A stretch of DNA of 64,000 nt, from NCBI GenBank assembly GCA_910588065.1, contig CAJUPZ010000006.1, positions 53,110-117,109 of the forward strand, written 5' to 3'. The stretch comes from an uncultured Muribaculaceae bacterium (GTDB lineage Bacteria; Bacteroidota; Bacteroidia; Bacteroidales; Muribaculaceae). The notes under the pieces were generated by a model. It did not search any database and was not told the origin of the DNA. It was given only the letters and a program-made list of their open reading frames with translations. Positions 1-8,191 of the stretch are shown here, in pieces. Position 1 is the first letter of the stretch, and each line of letters starts with the position of its first letter. The translations under genes were made by a program, and so were the position numbers.

Positions 1-369
1 AAAGCGGTTGACGACAAAGGCACCAAACGCTACGACTTCCAGTTTATAAACAAACGTGGCTACAAGACAACCATCGAAGGCCTCAGCGACAAATTCAATC
101 CCGAATACTGGAACTACGCCAAACTCATCTCCGGTGTGCTCCGCTACGGTATGCCCATCGACCAGGTGCTGAAACTTGTCGGAGGCCTTGAGCTTGACAG
201 CCAGAGCATCAACACTTGGAAAATGGGTGTTGAGCGCGCTCTCAAGAAATACCTGCCGAACGGCACCCAGGCAAAGGGCCAGAAATGCCCCAACTGCGGC
301 AATGAAACTCTGATTTATCAGGAAGGCTGCCTGATCTGCACATCCTGCGGCACTTCCAAATGCGGATAA
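1..369 (+). CDS. nrdJ: Adenosylcobalamin-dependent ribonucleotide reductase, C-terminal fragment
   Basis: The open frame runs in from the left edge and stops at 369, so only the last 122 codons are visible. It ends in a Cys-rich tail with the pairs CPNCG and CTSCG and a final SKCG. This matches the C-terminal redox-active zinc-ribbon end of class II (vitamin B12-dependent) ribonucleotide reductases, which reduce ribonucleotides to deoxyribonucleotides in the cytoplasm. The upstream segment (KRYDFQFINKRGYKTTIEG, then ISGVLRYGMPIDQVLKLV) also fits that family. An internal Met at 136 is not a start, because coding continues to the window edge. malQ begins 14 nt after the stop on the same strand. 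The family call is fairly firm; the full length and active-site core are outside the window. Confidence 0.85.
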   Translation, partial: KAVDDKGTKRYDFQFINKRGYKTTIEGLSDKFNPEYWNYAKLISGVLRYGMPIDQVLKLVGGLELDSQSINTWKMGVERALKKYLPNGTQAKGQKCPNCGNETLIYQEGCLICTSCGTSKCG

Positions 370-383
370 CCCACTGAACTGTC

Positions 384-3047
384 ATGAAAATAGGACTTCA
401 TATCGAATACCACACCCGCTGGGGCGAAACCCTGCGGGTGTGCGGTTCGTCCGCCGGGCTTGGCGGCGACAACCCGGACAACTCGCCGGTAATGCAATCT
501 GCCGACGGCATAAACTGGACCCTGTACACCGACGCCGAGCCGGGAGAGGTGATTTCCTATAACTATATCATGACAGACAGTTCCGGCAACTCACGCCGGG
601 AATGGGGAGCTCCGCGCCGGCTCAAAGCGGCCGGCAGATGCTCATCCATCGAAGTCATTGACCGATGGCATGACCGTCCCGCCGACAGCCCCTTCTACTC
701 CACCGCTTTCAGCGAATGCATCTTCGCCCGCCCGAACCGCGGCGAGGCTCTTGAACCGGAAGCCGGAACACTCGCCCTCCTTGTTGCCGCACCGATGATA
801 GACCCACGGCAGAGAGTGCTCATCTGCGGCAACACTGAAGCCCTCGGCAATTGGAACCCGGCGCTTGCAAAGCCACTCACCCCGCTGCGCTTTCCACTGT
901 GGGCAGTGACTGTGGAGGCTCCGCAATCGCCCCTTGAATTCAAATTTCTCGTAGCCGACAGCAATGACAACCGTACTTGGGAAAACAGGGACAACCGTAC
1001 CTTCAACCCCACCGGGTTTGACAGTTCCGCAGCAGTGCTGAACTATTGCGGCACCCTTGCCAACCCCATGCCGCTGTGGCGCGGAGCCGGAGTGGCGATT
1101 CCCGTGTTCTCGCTCCGCAGCGACGAGGATATGGGCATTGGTGACTTCGAGGATATAATACAGATAGCCGACTGGGCTGCCGACACCGGCCAACGGATAG
1201 TGCAGCTGCTGCCGGTGAACGACACCACCACCGATGGCGGATGGGGCGACTCATACCCCTACAATTCAATCTCCTCCTTCGCGCTCAATCCCATCTACCT
1301 CAGGCCGCAGGAAATAGGCCAGCTCAAAAGCAGGGAGCGGATGGCTTACTACGCCGAAGAGGCCGCCAAGCTCAACACTCTGCCCGAGGTGGACTACCCC
1401 GCCGCATTCAGGCTCAAGAGCGCATATCTGCGCGAGTTTTTCGCCGAGCAGGGCAATGCCACAACCGGCAGTGATGACTTCAAGCAGTTTGTTGCCAAAA
1501 ATGCACACTGGCTTGAACCCTACATTGCATTCTGCCTGCTGCGCGACAGATTCTCCACCACCGACACCAACGCATGGGGCGAATACTCCGTATACTCCGC
1601 AGATAAAGCCGCCTCCATACTTGGCGGCAACCCAGGCGAGGCCGACTACTACCGCTTTCTGCAGTACCACGCCGACCGTCAGCTGCGCAAGGTGCGCAGT
1701 CACTGCCACAGCATCGGGGTGGCGCTCAAAGGCGATATTCCTATAGGCATAAGCCGCACAAGCGTGGACGCTTGGCTGCACCCCGAGCTATTCAACCTCG
1801 ATGCAAGCGCAGGCGCACCGCCGGACGCATTCGCCATAAACGGACAAAACTGGGGATTCCCGACCTACAACTGGGAGAAGATGAGCGAGGACGGATTTAC
1901 ATGGTGGAAAGACCGTTTCCGCAAAATGGCCGACTATTTCGACGCCTACCGCATAGACCATCTGCTCGGATTTTTCCGCATATGGCAGATACCGCTCGAT
2001 GCGATTCACGGTCTGCTCGGCATTTTCAACTCCGCCCTGCCATTCACCCCGGAGGAGCTGAAATACAACTACGACTTCAACTTCGACCGCTCGGCGCACA
2101 CCAGGCCATACATCACAGACGCGGTGCTCGATGAGCTCTTTGGCGGCGATGCCGACACAGTGCGCTCAACATATCTCACCGCCGATTATGGCAACCGCTA
2201 CAGGCTGCGCCCCGAATACGACACCCAGTGCAAAATCGCCGACTCATTTCCGCGACATCAGGCGGAGTCGAGCGCAAACCGCATTTACAATGGTCTGCTG
2301 AGGCTTGTAGAGGAGGTGCTGTTCATCGAAGACCCTTGGCGACCAAACACTTGGCACCCACGGATAAGCGCATCCTCCACATACGCTTTCAAAGCCCTGT
2401 CTCCATACGAGCAGCAGCGGTTTGCAATGCTCTATCAGGACTTTTTCTTCAGCCGCAACGATGACTACTGGCGCGAGAAGGCTCTATGGAAACTCCCCCC
2501 GCTGATCGACTCCACCGGTATGCTCTGCTGCGGCGAGGACCTCGGCATGATACCCGCCTGCGTGCCCTCTGTGATGGAGCAGCTCGAAATCCTGTCGCTC
2601 AAAGTGCAACGTATGCCCGACGACCCTTCACGCGAATTCGCCGACACCCGCCGTTACCCCTACTATTGCGTGTGCACCACCTCGACCCACGACATGGGTG
2701 GCCTGCGCCAATGGTGGGAAGAGGATCCGAGGCGCACGTCCCGCTTCTACAACAACGCCCTGTCACTCAAAGGCGACGCCCCCTACTACGCCGAGCCGTG
2801 GATATGCGACAGAGTGATCACCGACCACCTCACAAGCCCCGCCATGCTGTGCATCCTCCCCTTGCAGGACTGGCTGTCCATCGATGGCGAAATCAGGAGG
2901 CAGGACCCGAGACAGGAGCAGATAAACGACCCCGCGAATCCGGCAAACCGCTGGTGCTACCGCATGCACATAACACTCCGCACCCTTGCCGAGCAGCATG
3001 ACCTCAACTCCTACCTGCGCAAAAAAATCAAGGCATCCGGCCGCTGA
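384..3047 (+). CDS. malQ: 4-alpha-glucanotransferase with two starch-binding domains
   Basis: An 887-aa GH77 enzyme that transfers alpha-1,4-glucan segments during maltose and glycogen use. Two N-terminal CBM20-like modules (about residues 1-105 and 125-225, the second with the typical CGNTEALGNW turn) precede the GH77 barrel, which starts near residue 232 (AGVAIPVFSLRSDEDMGIGDF, 1083-1145). Catalytic motifs are present: RIDH with nucleophile Asp525, GEDLG with Glu718, and STHD with Asp770. The barrel carries an insertion around 2230-2350 (FPRHQAESSANRIYNGLLR), as in the plant DPE2-type branch, which also has tandem CBM20. No signal peptide is visible, so it is probably cytoplasmic. It lies 14 nt after nrdJ and may be read with it. 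Confidence 0.93.
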   Translation: MKIGLHIEYHTRWGETLRVCGSSAGLGGDNPDNSPVMQSADGINWTLYTDAEPGEVISYNYIMTDSSGNSRREWGAPRRLKAAGRCSSIEVIDRWHDRPADSPFYSTAFSECIFARPNRGEALEPEAGTLALLVAAPMIDPRQRVLICGNTEALGNWNPALAKPLTPLRFPLWAVTVEAPQSPLEFKFLVADSNDNRTWENRDNRTFNPTGFDSSAAVLNYCGTLANPMPLWRGAGVAIPVFSLRSDEDMGIGDFEDIIQIADWAADTGQRIVQLLPVNDTTTDGGWGDSYPYNSISSFALNPIYLRPQEIGQLKSRERMAYYAEEAAKLNTLPEVDYPAAFRLKSAYLREFFAEQGNATTGSDDFKQFVAKNAHWLEPYIAFCLLRDRFSTTDTNAWGEYSVYSADKAASILGGNPGEADYYRFLQYHADRQLRKVRSHCHSIGVALKGDIPIGISRTSVDAWLHPELFNLDASAGAPPDAFAINGQNWGFPTYNWEKMSEDGFTWWKDRFRKMADYFDAYRIDHLLGFFRIWQIPLDAIHGLLGIFNSALPFTPEELKYNYDFNFDRSAHTRPYITDAVLDELFGGDADTVRSTYLTADYGNRYRLRPEYDTQCKIADSFPRHQAESSANRIYNGLLRLVEEVLFIEDPWRPNTWHPRISASSTYAFKALSPYEQQRFAMLYQDFFFSRNDDYWREKALWKLPPLIDSTGMLCCGEDLGMIPACVPSVMEQLEILSLKVQRMPDDPSREFADTRRYPYYCVCTTSTHDMGGLRQWWEEDPRRTSRFYNNALSLKGDAPYYAEPWICDRVITDHLTSPAMLCILPLQDWLSIDGEIRRQDPRQEQINDPANPANRWCYRMHITLRTLAEQHDLNSYLRKKIKASGR

Positions 3048-3105
3048 GTTGCCGGAGTGCATATGAGCGGCGCCCGGCGAAAAAAGAGATAAGAATTGCA
3101 AAATG

Positions 3106-3139
3106 TTTGCGTGTGTATGCAGCAGATTGAGTATCTTTG
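3106..3139 (+). promoter_or_regulatory. Promoter of the PBP gene
   Basis: TTTG at 3106-3109 and TATCTTTG at 3132-3139 match the Bacteroidetes -33/-7 pattern, with a slightly long 22-nt spacer. Transcription would start near 3146. This argues for the ATG at 3161 as the start of the downstream gene rather than the in-frame ATG at 3137, which lies inside the -7 box. Confidence 0.65.
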
Positions 3140-3160
3140 CACTACTTTCTGTTACTGCGC

Positions 3161-5542
3161 ATGAAAAATCCCTTATCCACCAATAACCTTTCAGGCCGCC
3201 AGCGCGGCATAATCAAAATTCTCTGGCTGATATTCGCTCTCGGCGTTGCAGCCGTGGCTGTGTTCTTCATACTGGTGTACAACGGAGTAATCGGCTACAT
3301 GCCTGCCGTGGAGGAACTTAAAAATCCCAATGACCGGTTCGCATCCGTTGTGTATTCCGCCGACGGCCAGGAGCTCGGCCGCTATTTCAGAAACACCGGC
3401 AACCGTGTGTATGCCGACTACGATGAGATAAGCACCAATGTAGTTGACGCCCTCATATCCACCGAGGACAGCCGCTTTGAGGACCACTCCGGCATTGATA
3501 TGCGCGCCCTGGCACGAGTGGCGTTCAAGACACTGCTTCTCGGCAACCGCAACAGCGGCGGCGGCTCAACCATCACCCAGCAGCTCGCCAAGCAGCTGTA
3601 TTCGCCGGAATCATCCGGATTCGCAACCCGTGTGATGCAGAAGCCTATCGAATGGATGATTGCCGTGAAGCTCGAACGGTTCTACAGCAAGGACGAGATA
3701 CTGAAGATGTATCTCAACCAGTTTGACTTCCTTTACAACGCTGTCGGCATCAAATCCGCAGCATACGTATACTTCGGCAAACAGTCTGAGGAACTGACCA
3801 TAGAGGAGGCCGCCACCCTTGTGGGTATGGTGAAGAATCCGTCCTACTACAATCCGGTGCGCCAGCCCGAGCGCACAAGGCAGCGCCGCAATGTTGTGCT
3901 CGAGCAGATGTACAAAAATGATAAAATCACAAAGGAACAGCTCGACTCGCTGAAAAATCTGCCCCTCACCCTCAACTTCCACAAAGTGGACCACAAGGAG
4001 GGACCGGCACCCTACTTCCGCGAGGAGCTGCGCCGTATGCTCAGAGCAAAACGCCCCACCCTCTCCGACTACCGCCAGTGGGAATACCAGAAATATGTGG
4101 AAGACTCCCTCGCCTGGGCCACCAACCCCCTCTTCGGATGGATTGAGAAAAATCCGAAACCTGACGGCTCGAAGTACGATATCTACACCGACGGCCTGCG
4201 CATATACACCACCATCGACTCACGTATGCAGCGCTACGCCGAGGAGTCGCTGCTCGAGCACATGAGCAAGACACTCCAGCCGGCATTTTTCCGCGAGAAG
4301 CGCAACAGCAAGCTCGCCCCATACTCCACAAACCGCGGCGAAGTGACAGAATCGCAGATCAACTCCATGATCAACCACTCCATCCGCCAGACCGACCGCT
4401 ACCGGATTATGAAGAAAGCCGGTAAAAGCGATGACGAGATAAACACCGCATTCAACACCCCTGTCGAGTTGAAGGTGTTCTCCTACGCCGGGGTGGTCGA
4501 CACCGTGATGACCCCGCGCGACTCCCTGCTCTACACCAAGCATTTCCTGCGCTCTGGCTTCATGGCCATGGAGCCGGTGACCGGACATGTGAAAGCATAC
4601 GTCGGCGGCTCCAACTTCACCCACTTCCAATACGACATGGTGAGCACCGGACGACGCCAGATTGGCTCCACAGCCAAGCCATTCCTCTACACATACGCAA
4701 TGGAGGAGGGCTACACCCCCTGCGATGAATTTCTCAATGAGCAACCGGTGCTCTATGACGAGAACGGACGCGAATGGATGCCCCGCAACTCAGGCTCATC
4801 GCGTATAGGCGAGATGGTGACGCTCCGCTGGGCACTAACCAACTCAAACAACTGGATTTCCGCCCGCCTGCTCAGCCAGCTTTCGCCGGCAACCCTTGTA
4901 AGGACGATGCACAATTTCGGCATCACCTCCCACATGGATCCTGTGCTGTCGCTCAGCCTCGGCACAGCGGATGTGTCGCTCAAAGAGATGGTTGCCGCCT
5001 ACTCAGCATTCGCTAACAAGGGCATGAGAGTGGATCCTGTTTTCGTTACGGCAATAGCAGATTCCAACGGCAACATCATATCTGAATTCACACCGCGCCA
5101 CACCGAAGTGATTTCCGAGACAGCCTATTGGAAAATACTTTCCATGCTGCTGAATGTTGTTGACGGCGGCACCGGCAGCCGCCTGCGCCGACCCCCGTAC
5201 AGCCTCACCGCACAGACCGGCGGCAAAACCGGTACCACCAACTCCAACTCCGACGGCTGGTTCATGGCATTCACCCCGCAGCTTGTTGCAGGCGCATGGG
5301 TTGGCGGCGAGGAGCGCTATATCCACTTCAACAGCGGAGCGATAGGTCAGGGAGCCTCCGCCGCACTGCCCATCTACGGCAGCTTTATTAAAAAGGTGTA
5401 CAACGACAAGACGCTGCCCTACGACCAGAGCGCCCGTTTCACCTTCCCGGCAATAGACCTCTGTGAAAAAGAATTTTACGGCGAATCCACCGACTATGAC
5501 AACGACGCCGAGGAGGCATCCATAGAGGGTGTGTTTGATTGA
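3161..5542 (+). CDS. Class A penicillin-binding protein (transglycosylase/transpeptidase)
   Basis: A 793-aa bifunctional peptidoglycan synthase of the PBP1a type. After a short cytoplasmic tail there is one membrane anchor (about residues 18-40, LWLIFALGVAAVAVFFILVY). The GT51 transglycosylase follows, with the catalytic Glu in TEDSRFEDH (Glu102) and the GGSTITQQLAKQL motif. The transpeptidase has STAK (Ser503 nucleophile, Lys506), SNN and KTGTT (689-693). The C-terminal tail is acidic. It acts at the outer face of the inner membrane. The start at 3161 was preferred because the earlier ATG (3137) overlaps the predicted -7 box. It has its own promoter and is followed by an inverted heptamer array. 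PBP1A and other class A paralogues cannot be told apart here. Confidence 0.92.
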   Translation: MKNPLSTNNLSGRQRGIIKILWLIFALGVAAVAVFFILVYNGVIGYMPAVEELKNPNDRFASVVYSADGQELGRYFRNTGNRVYADYDEISTNVVDALISTEDSRFEDHSGIDMRALARVAFKTLLLGNRNSGGGSTITQQLAKQLYSPESSGFATRVMQKPIEWMIAVKLERFYSKDEILKMYLNQFDFLYNAVGIKSAAYVYFGKQSEELTIEEAATLVGMVKNPSYYNPVRQPERTRQRRNVVLEQMYKNDKITKEQLDSLKNLPLTLNFHKVDHKEGPAPYFREELRRMLRAKRPTLSDYRQWEYQKYVEDSLAWATNPLFGWIEKNPKPDGSKYDIYTDGLRIYTTIDSRMQRYAEESLLEHMSKTLQPAFFREKRNSKLAPYSTNRGEVTESQINSMINHSIRQTDRYRIMKKAGKSDDEINTAFNTPVELKVFSYAGVVDTVMTPRDSLLYTKHFLRSGFMAMEPVTGHVKAYVGGSNFTHFQYDMVSTGRRQIGSTAKPFLYTYAMEEGYTPCDEFLNEQPVLYDENGREWMPRNSGSSRIGEMVTLRWALTNSNNWISARLLSQLSPATLVRTMHNFGITSHMDPVLSLSLGTADVSLKEMVAAYSAFANKGMRVDPVFVTAIADSNGNIISEFTPRHTEVISETAYWKILSMLLNVVDGGTGSRLRRPPYSLTAQTGGKTGTTNSNSDGWFMAFTPQLVAGAWVGGEERYIHFNSGAIGQGASAALPIYGSFIKKVYNDKTLPYDQSARFTFPAIDLCEKEFYGESTDYDNDAEEASIEGVFD

Positions 5543-5551
5543 CAGTCCCCA

Positions 5552-5652
5552 AGTTCTTGGTTTTTAGTTGTTAGTTATTAGTTGGTAGTTGGCGGTCGGT
5601 GTCAACTAAAAACCAAGAACTAAAAACTAAAGACTAAAAACTAAAGACCAAA
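5552..5652. repeat. Inverted pair of degenerate heptamer arrays
   Basis: Six tandem 7-nt units of the form GTTnnTA (5553-5594) face seven units of the form AACTAAA (5604-5652). A 19-bp perfect inverted repeat joins them (5552-5570 with 5603-5621), leaving a 32-nt loop. The transcript could fold into a long hairpin after the PBP stop codon and might serve as a terminator, although no clean T-tract follows. Arrays of this kind are known in Bacteroidetes intergenic DNA; no function is assigned here. Confidence 0.8.
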
Positions 5653-5762
5653 TGCCAAGTTGTTACGTTTTGGAGACAATTTGGCTTTTTTCTTGTACTT
5701 GTCCACACCCTTGGCTATATTCGCGTCACCTATCATTACCGCTTCTTACCAAACTCATTACC

Positions 5763-7868
5763 GTGAAGTACTTCCTTGCTATCATTGGAATAGTGGCAAC
5801 CCTCATTCCTGCCACAGAACTTTTTGCCAGCAACAAGGCAAAAATCGACAGTCTGTATGCCATCCTGCAGCATACAACATCGCCGGCCGACAGCCTCAAG
5901 ACGCTATACAACATCCACGACCTCGGCACAAAAGAGCAGAACCGTCCGCTCAATCCGATTATATACAATGTGGCGAAACGCGCAGGCAATACCTCTGCCC
6001 GCCTCGATATTCTGCGCATTCTCGGCAACTTTTATCTTGGCAACGACTCAGCCCAGCAACTCATTCTCGACGAGGCGCGGTCTATTCCACCATCCGCAGA
6101 GCAGAAAGAAACCGTGACATTTCTGAAACTTCTGATTGAGGCAACCCACGCATTGTACACCGATTCCGACACAAAACAGCGCTGGCTTATCGATGCTCTT
6201 GACAAATACTCCACCAACAAAAACAGTTCGGACAAGCTCGCTAATCTTGAGCAGATATACACTGTATGCATATATCTCGGCTCCACAGTCAACGGCAATC
6301 TTCTGGACAAGTATATTGACGAAAGCGAGGAGATGATAGATGGCCTGCCATACGGGCTATACGCGCTTCGCAATATGTTTTTCGCCCACTCCGCGATAAT
6401 CCACACCCGCAGCGAAGAGCACGACAAAGCAGTTGCCGCCGACCGCCGGCTGCTCGAAATCATGGACGGCATGGAAAAAGATTACACGGCAAAAGGCCGT
6501 ATCTACAAAAACTACGACCGAAACCGCTATGTGTCATACCGCAGGATGCTATGCAACTACCCCGCCCTCACCGCCACCGAAGTAGAGGATATATACTCGC
6601 GGATACAGAAGCTCGCAGCCGGAAATGAGGAGATAGCCGAGGACCTCGCCGAAACAAAACTGCCGGACATATACTACCACATGGCCCGCAAGGAGTATGA
6701 CAAAGCGATTGACCCTCTTGTCGAGGCGACAGCGATGGATGTCCCGGGAAACAACTTCATAGTTCCCCGGCTCTACAAAATGCTCATAGAGGCATCCAAA
6801 GCAACCGGCAACAAAGAGATTCTGCTGAACAGTCTGCTGAAATACAACGACATTCAGAGCGACTATATCAAAACAAAATCCGACGAGCGCTACCGCGAGC
6901 TCCAGATAATATATGATGTTGACAACCTTAACCTTGAGAAAAATGCCATGGAGGCCGAGAACCAGAAAACGCGGATACGCCTCCAGCGCACAACCATTGT
7001 CATATCCACCATATTCGTCATCGCCCTTATTGTGCTCTGCATAGTGCTGCTCAACCTCTACCGCCGCTCCCGCTCCCTCAGCAAAGAGCTTGCCCGGAGC
7101 AACAGTTCGCTCAAGACCGAGCGCGACAACCTGCAGCAAGCCCAGACAGAGCTTATCGCAGCCCGCGACGCAGCAAGCCGGGCCAACAAACTGAAGACCA
7201 CATTCATCGACAACATGAGCCGTCAGATGCAGGAACCTATAGCTGCGATTGCGGGCTACACGCAGTTTATTGTCGACAACCTCAATGATAAGGACCGGCT
7301 CCGGCTTGAGAAATACTCAAACCTCGTTGTTCTCAACACCGAGCTGCTGCTCACAATGGTGTATGACGTGCTCACCATATCCGAACTCAACAAAAAGAAA
7401 CTGACCCTGATCAAAAGCGATGTTTCAGTGAAGATGCTCTGCGATGTAGCGCTAAACAGCGTTATGTCGAAAAAGCATCCCGGAGTAGAGATGGTGTATG
7501 CCAAGAGTCCTGACGAGGATATTGAAATCCATACCGACCCCCAGCGAGTGCAGCAGGTGTTGGTCAATCTTCTGCAAAACGCGGTGAAATTCACCATGAG
7601 CGGAAGAATCACCCTCGACTGGGACCTGAGTCCGGACAAAACCCACATCACCTTTTCGGTAACAGACACCGGGTGCGGTATACCCGCCGACAAAAGCGAG
7701 ATAATATTCGAGCGCTTCGAGAAGCTTAACAGCTACAAGGAAGGTGTTGGCCTTGGCTTGCCCATCAGCCGCACGGTAGCGGCACTGCTCAAAGGCGATG
7801 TGAGCCTCGACACATCCTACACCGACGGCGCACGCTTTCTGTTCACCATCCCCTGCAGAGGTAATTAG
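5763..7868 (+). CDS. TPR-type sensor histidine kinase lacking the phospho-acceptor His
   Basis: A 701-aa membrane kinase-like protein. The reading frame opens at 5652, but the best start is the GTG at 5763: it gives a classical signal peptide (KYFLAIIGIVATLIPATELF) and lies about 40 nt after a -7-like box (TATATTCG, 5716-5723). The periplasmic part (about 25-405) is helical and TPR-like. A membrane segment follows (about 410-433), then a coiled coil, a HisKA-like region and a HATPase_c domain with intact N-box (NLLQNAVKF) and G-boxes (DTGCGIP, VGLGLP). The H-box reads FIDNMSRQMQEP where the family has NMSHEIRTP, so the phosphorylated His is Arg487. Either it is a pseudokinase or partner phosphorylation occurs elsewhere. 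No response regulator is adjacent. Confidence 0.85.
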   Translation: MKYFLAIIGIVATLIPATELFASNKAKIDSLYAILQHTTSPADSLKTLYNIHDLGTKEQNRPLNPIIYNVAKRAGNTSARLDILRILGNFYLGNDSAQQLILDEARSIPPSAEQKETVTFLKLLIEATHALYTDSDTKQRWLIDALDKYSTNKNSSDKLANLEQIYTVCIYLGSTVNGNLLDKYIDESEEMIDGLPYGLYALRNMFFAHSAIIHTRSEEHDKAVAADRRLLEIMDGMEKDYTAKGRIYKNYDRNRYVSYRRMLCNYPALTATEVEDIYSRIQKLAAGNEEIAEDLAETKLPDIYYHMARKEYDKAIDPLVEATAMDVPGNNFIVPRLYKMLIEASKATGNKEILLNSLLKYNDIQSDYIKTKSDERYRELQIIYDVDNLNLEKNAMEAENQKTRIRLQRTTIVISTIFVIALIVLCIVLLNLYRRSRSLSKELARSNSSLKTERDNLQQAQTELIAARDAASRANKLKTTFIDNMSRQMQEPIAAIAGYTQFIVDNLNDKDRLRLEKYSNLVVLNTELLLTMVYDVLTISELNKKKLTLIKSDVSVKMLCDVALNSVMSKKHPGVEMVYAKSPDEDIEIHTDPQRVQQVLVNLLQNAVKFTMSGRITLDWDLSPDKTHITFSVTDTGCGIPADKSEIIFERFEKLNSYKEGVGLGLPISRTVAALLKGDVSLDTSYTDGARFLFTIPCRGN

Positions 7869-7872
7869 CCGG

Positions 7873-8064
7873 TTATTTGTCGGAGTATGGAGCCATATGG
7901 CGCGTCCACTGCGCGCGTGATATCACGCCGGAATCACCGGCGATGCCCATGAATCGCTCTTCAAATTCACGTCGCATCCGCGCGTTGGTCGGCAGCTCCG
8001 CAGAAGGGTGCTTGCGCCACCAATCCGTGATCTGCAGGACAAGCTCGGCAAGAAGACTCCGGCT
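7873..8064 (-). pseudogene. Remnant of an unidentified minus-strand gene (5' end missing)
   Basis: Minus-strand reading from 8064 to the TAA at 7873-7875 gives 63 codons of plausible protein (for example LAELVLQITDWWRKHPS and REFEERFMGIAGDSG). It has charged and aromatic composition and codon use like its neighbours. An in-frame TAA (8065-8067) closes the frame just upstream and no suitable start precedes the coding-like part; the 9-nt repeat array begins about 10 nt further on. I read it as the 3' end of a gene that lost its front part. The family is not recognised. A short real protein starting at an internal Met cannot be excluded. Confidence 0.4.
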
Positions 8065-8074
8065 TTAGGGAGGG

Positions 8075-8128
8075 TAATTCGGATAATTCCTATAACTCGT
8101 ATAATTCGGATAATTCCTATGCTTGGGA
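8075..8128. repeat. Tandem 9-nt repeat array upstream of metH
   Basis: Six 9-nt units run head to tail: TAATTCGGA, TAATTCCTA, TAACTCGTA, TAATTCGGA, TAATTCCTA, then a degenerate TGCTTGGGA. A 19-nt stretch is repeated exactly at 8075-8093 and 8102-8120. The array lies between the gene remnant and the metH promoter. The window has no second copy of this exact array. Confidence 0.8.
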
Positions 8129-8155
8129 GGGAAGGGGGATGTGGAAAATAATTTG

Positions 8156-8163
8156 TATTTTTG
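8156..8163 (+). promoter_or_regulatory. metH promoter, -7 box
   Basis: TATTTTTG at 8156-8163 fits the TAnnTTTG box and sits 28 nt before the metH ATG. No good TTTG is found at the expected -33 distance. The leader is too short to hold a cobalamin riboswitch, so none is called. Confidence 0.5.
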
Positions 8164-8191
8164 CATCTTATTTGGATAAAACAACGTCAGA

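Noticed and set aside
5552..5652. CRISPR array
   Set aside because: Units are 7 nt with no spacers; no cas genes anywhere in the window.
7877..8068. Plus-strand 63-codon open frame between the kinase gene and metH
   Set aside because: Its product is Arg/Ser-rich and unnatural; the opposite strand reads as a better protein remnant.
8064..8191. Cobalamin riboswitch before metH
   Set aside because: The space is taken by the 9-nt array and promoter, the leader after the -7 box is under 30 nt, and no B12-box sequence is seen.
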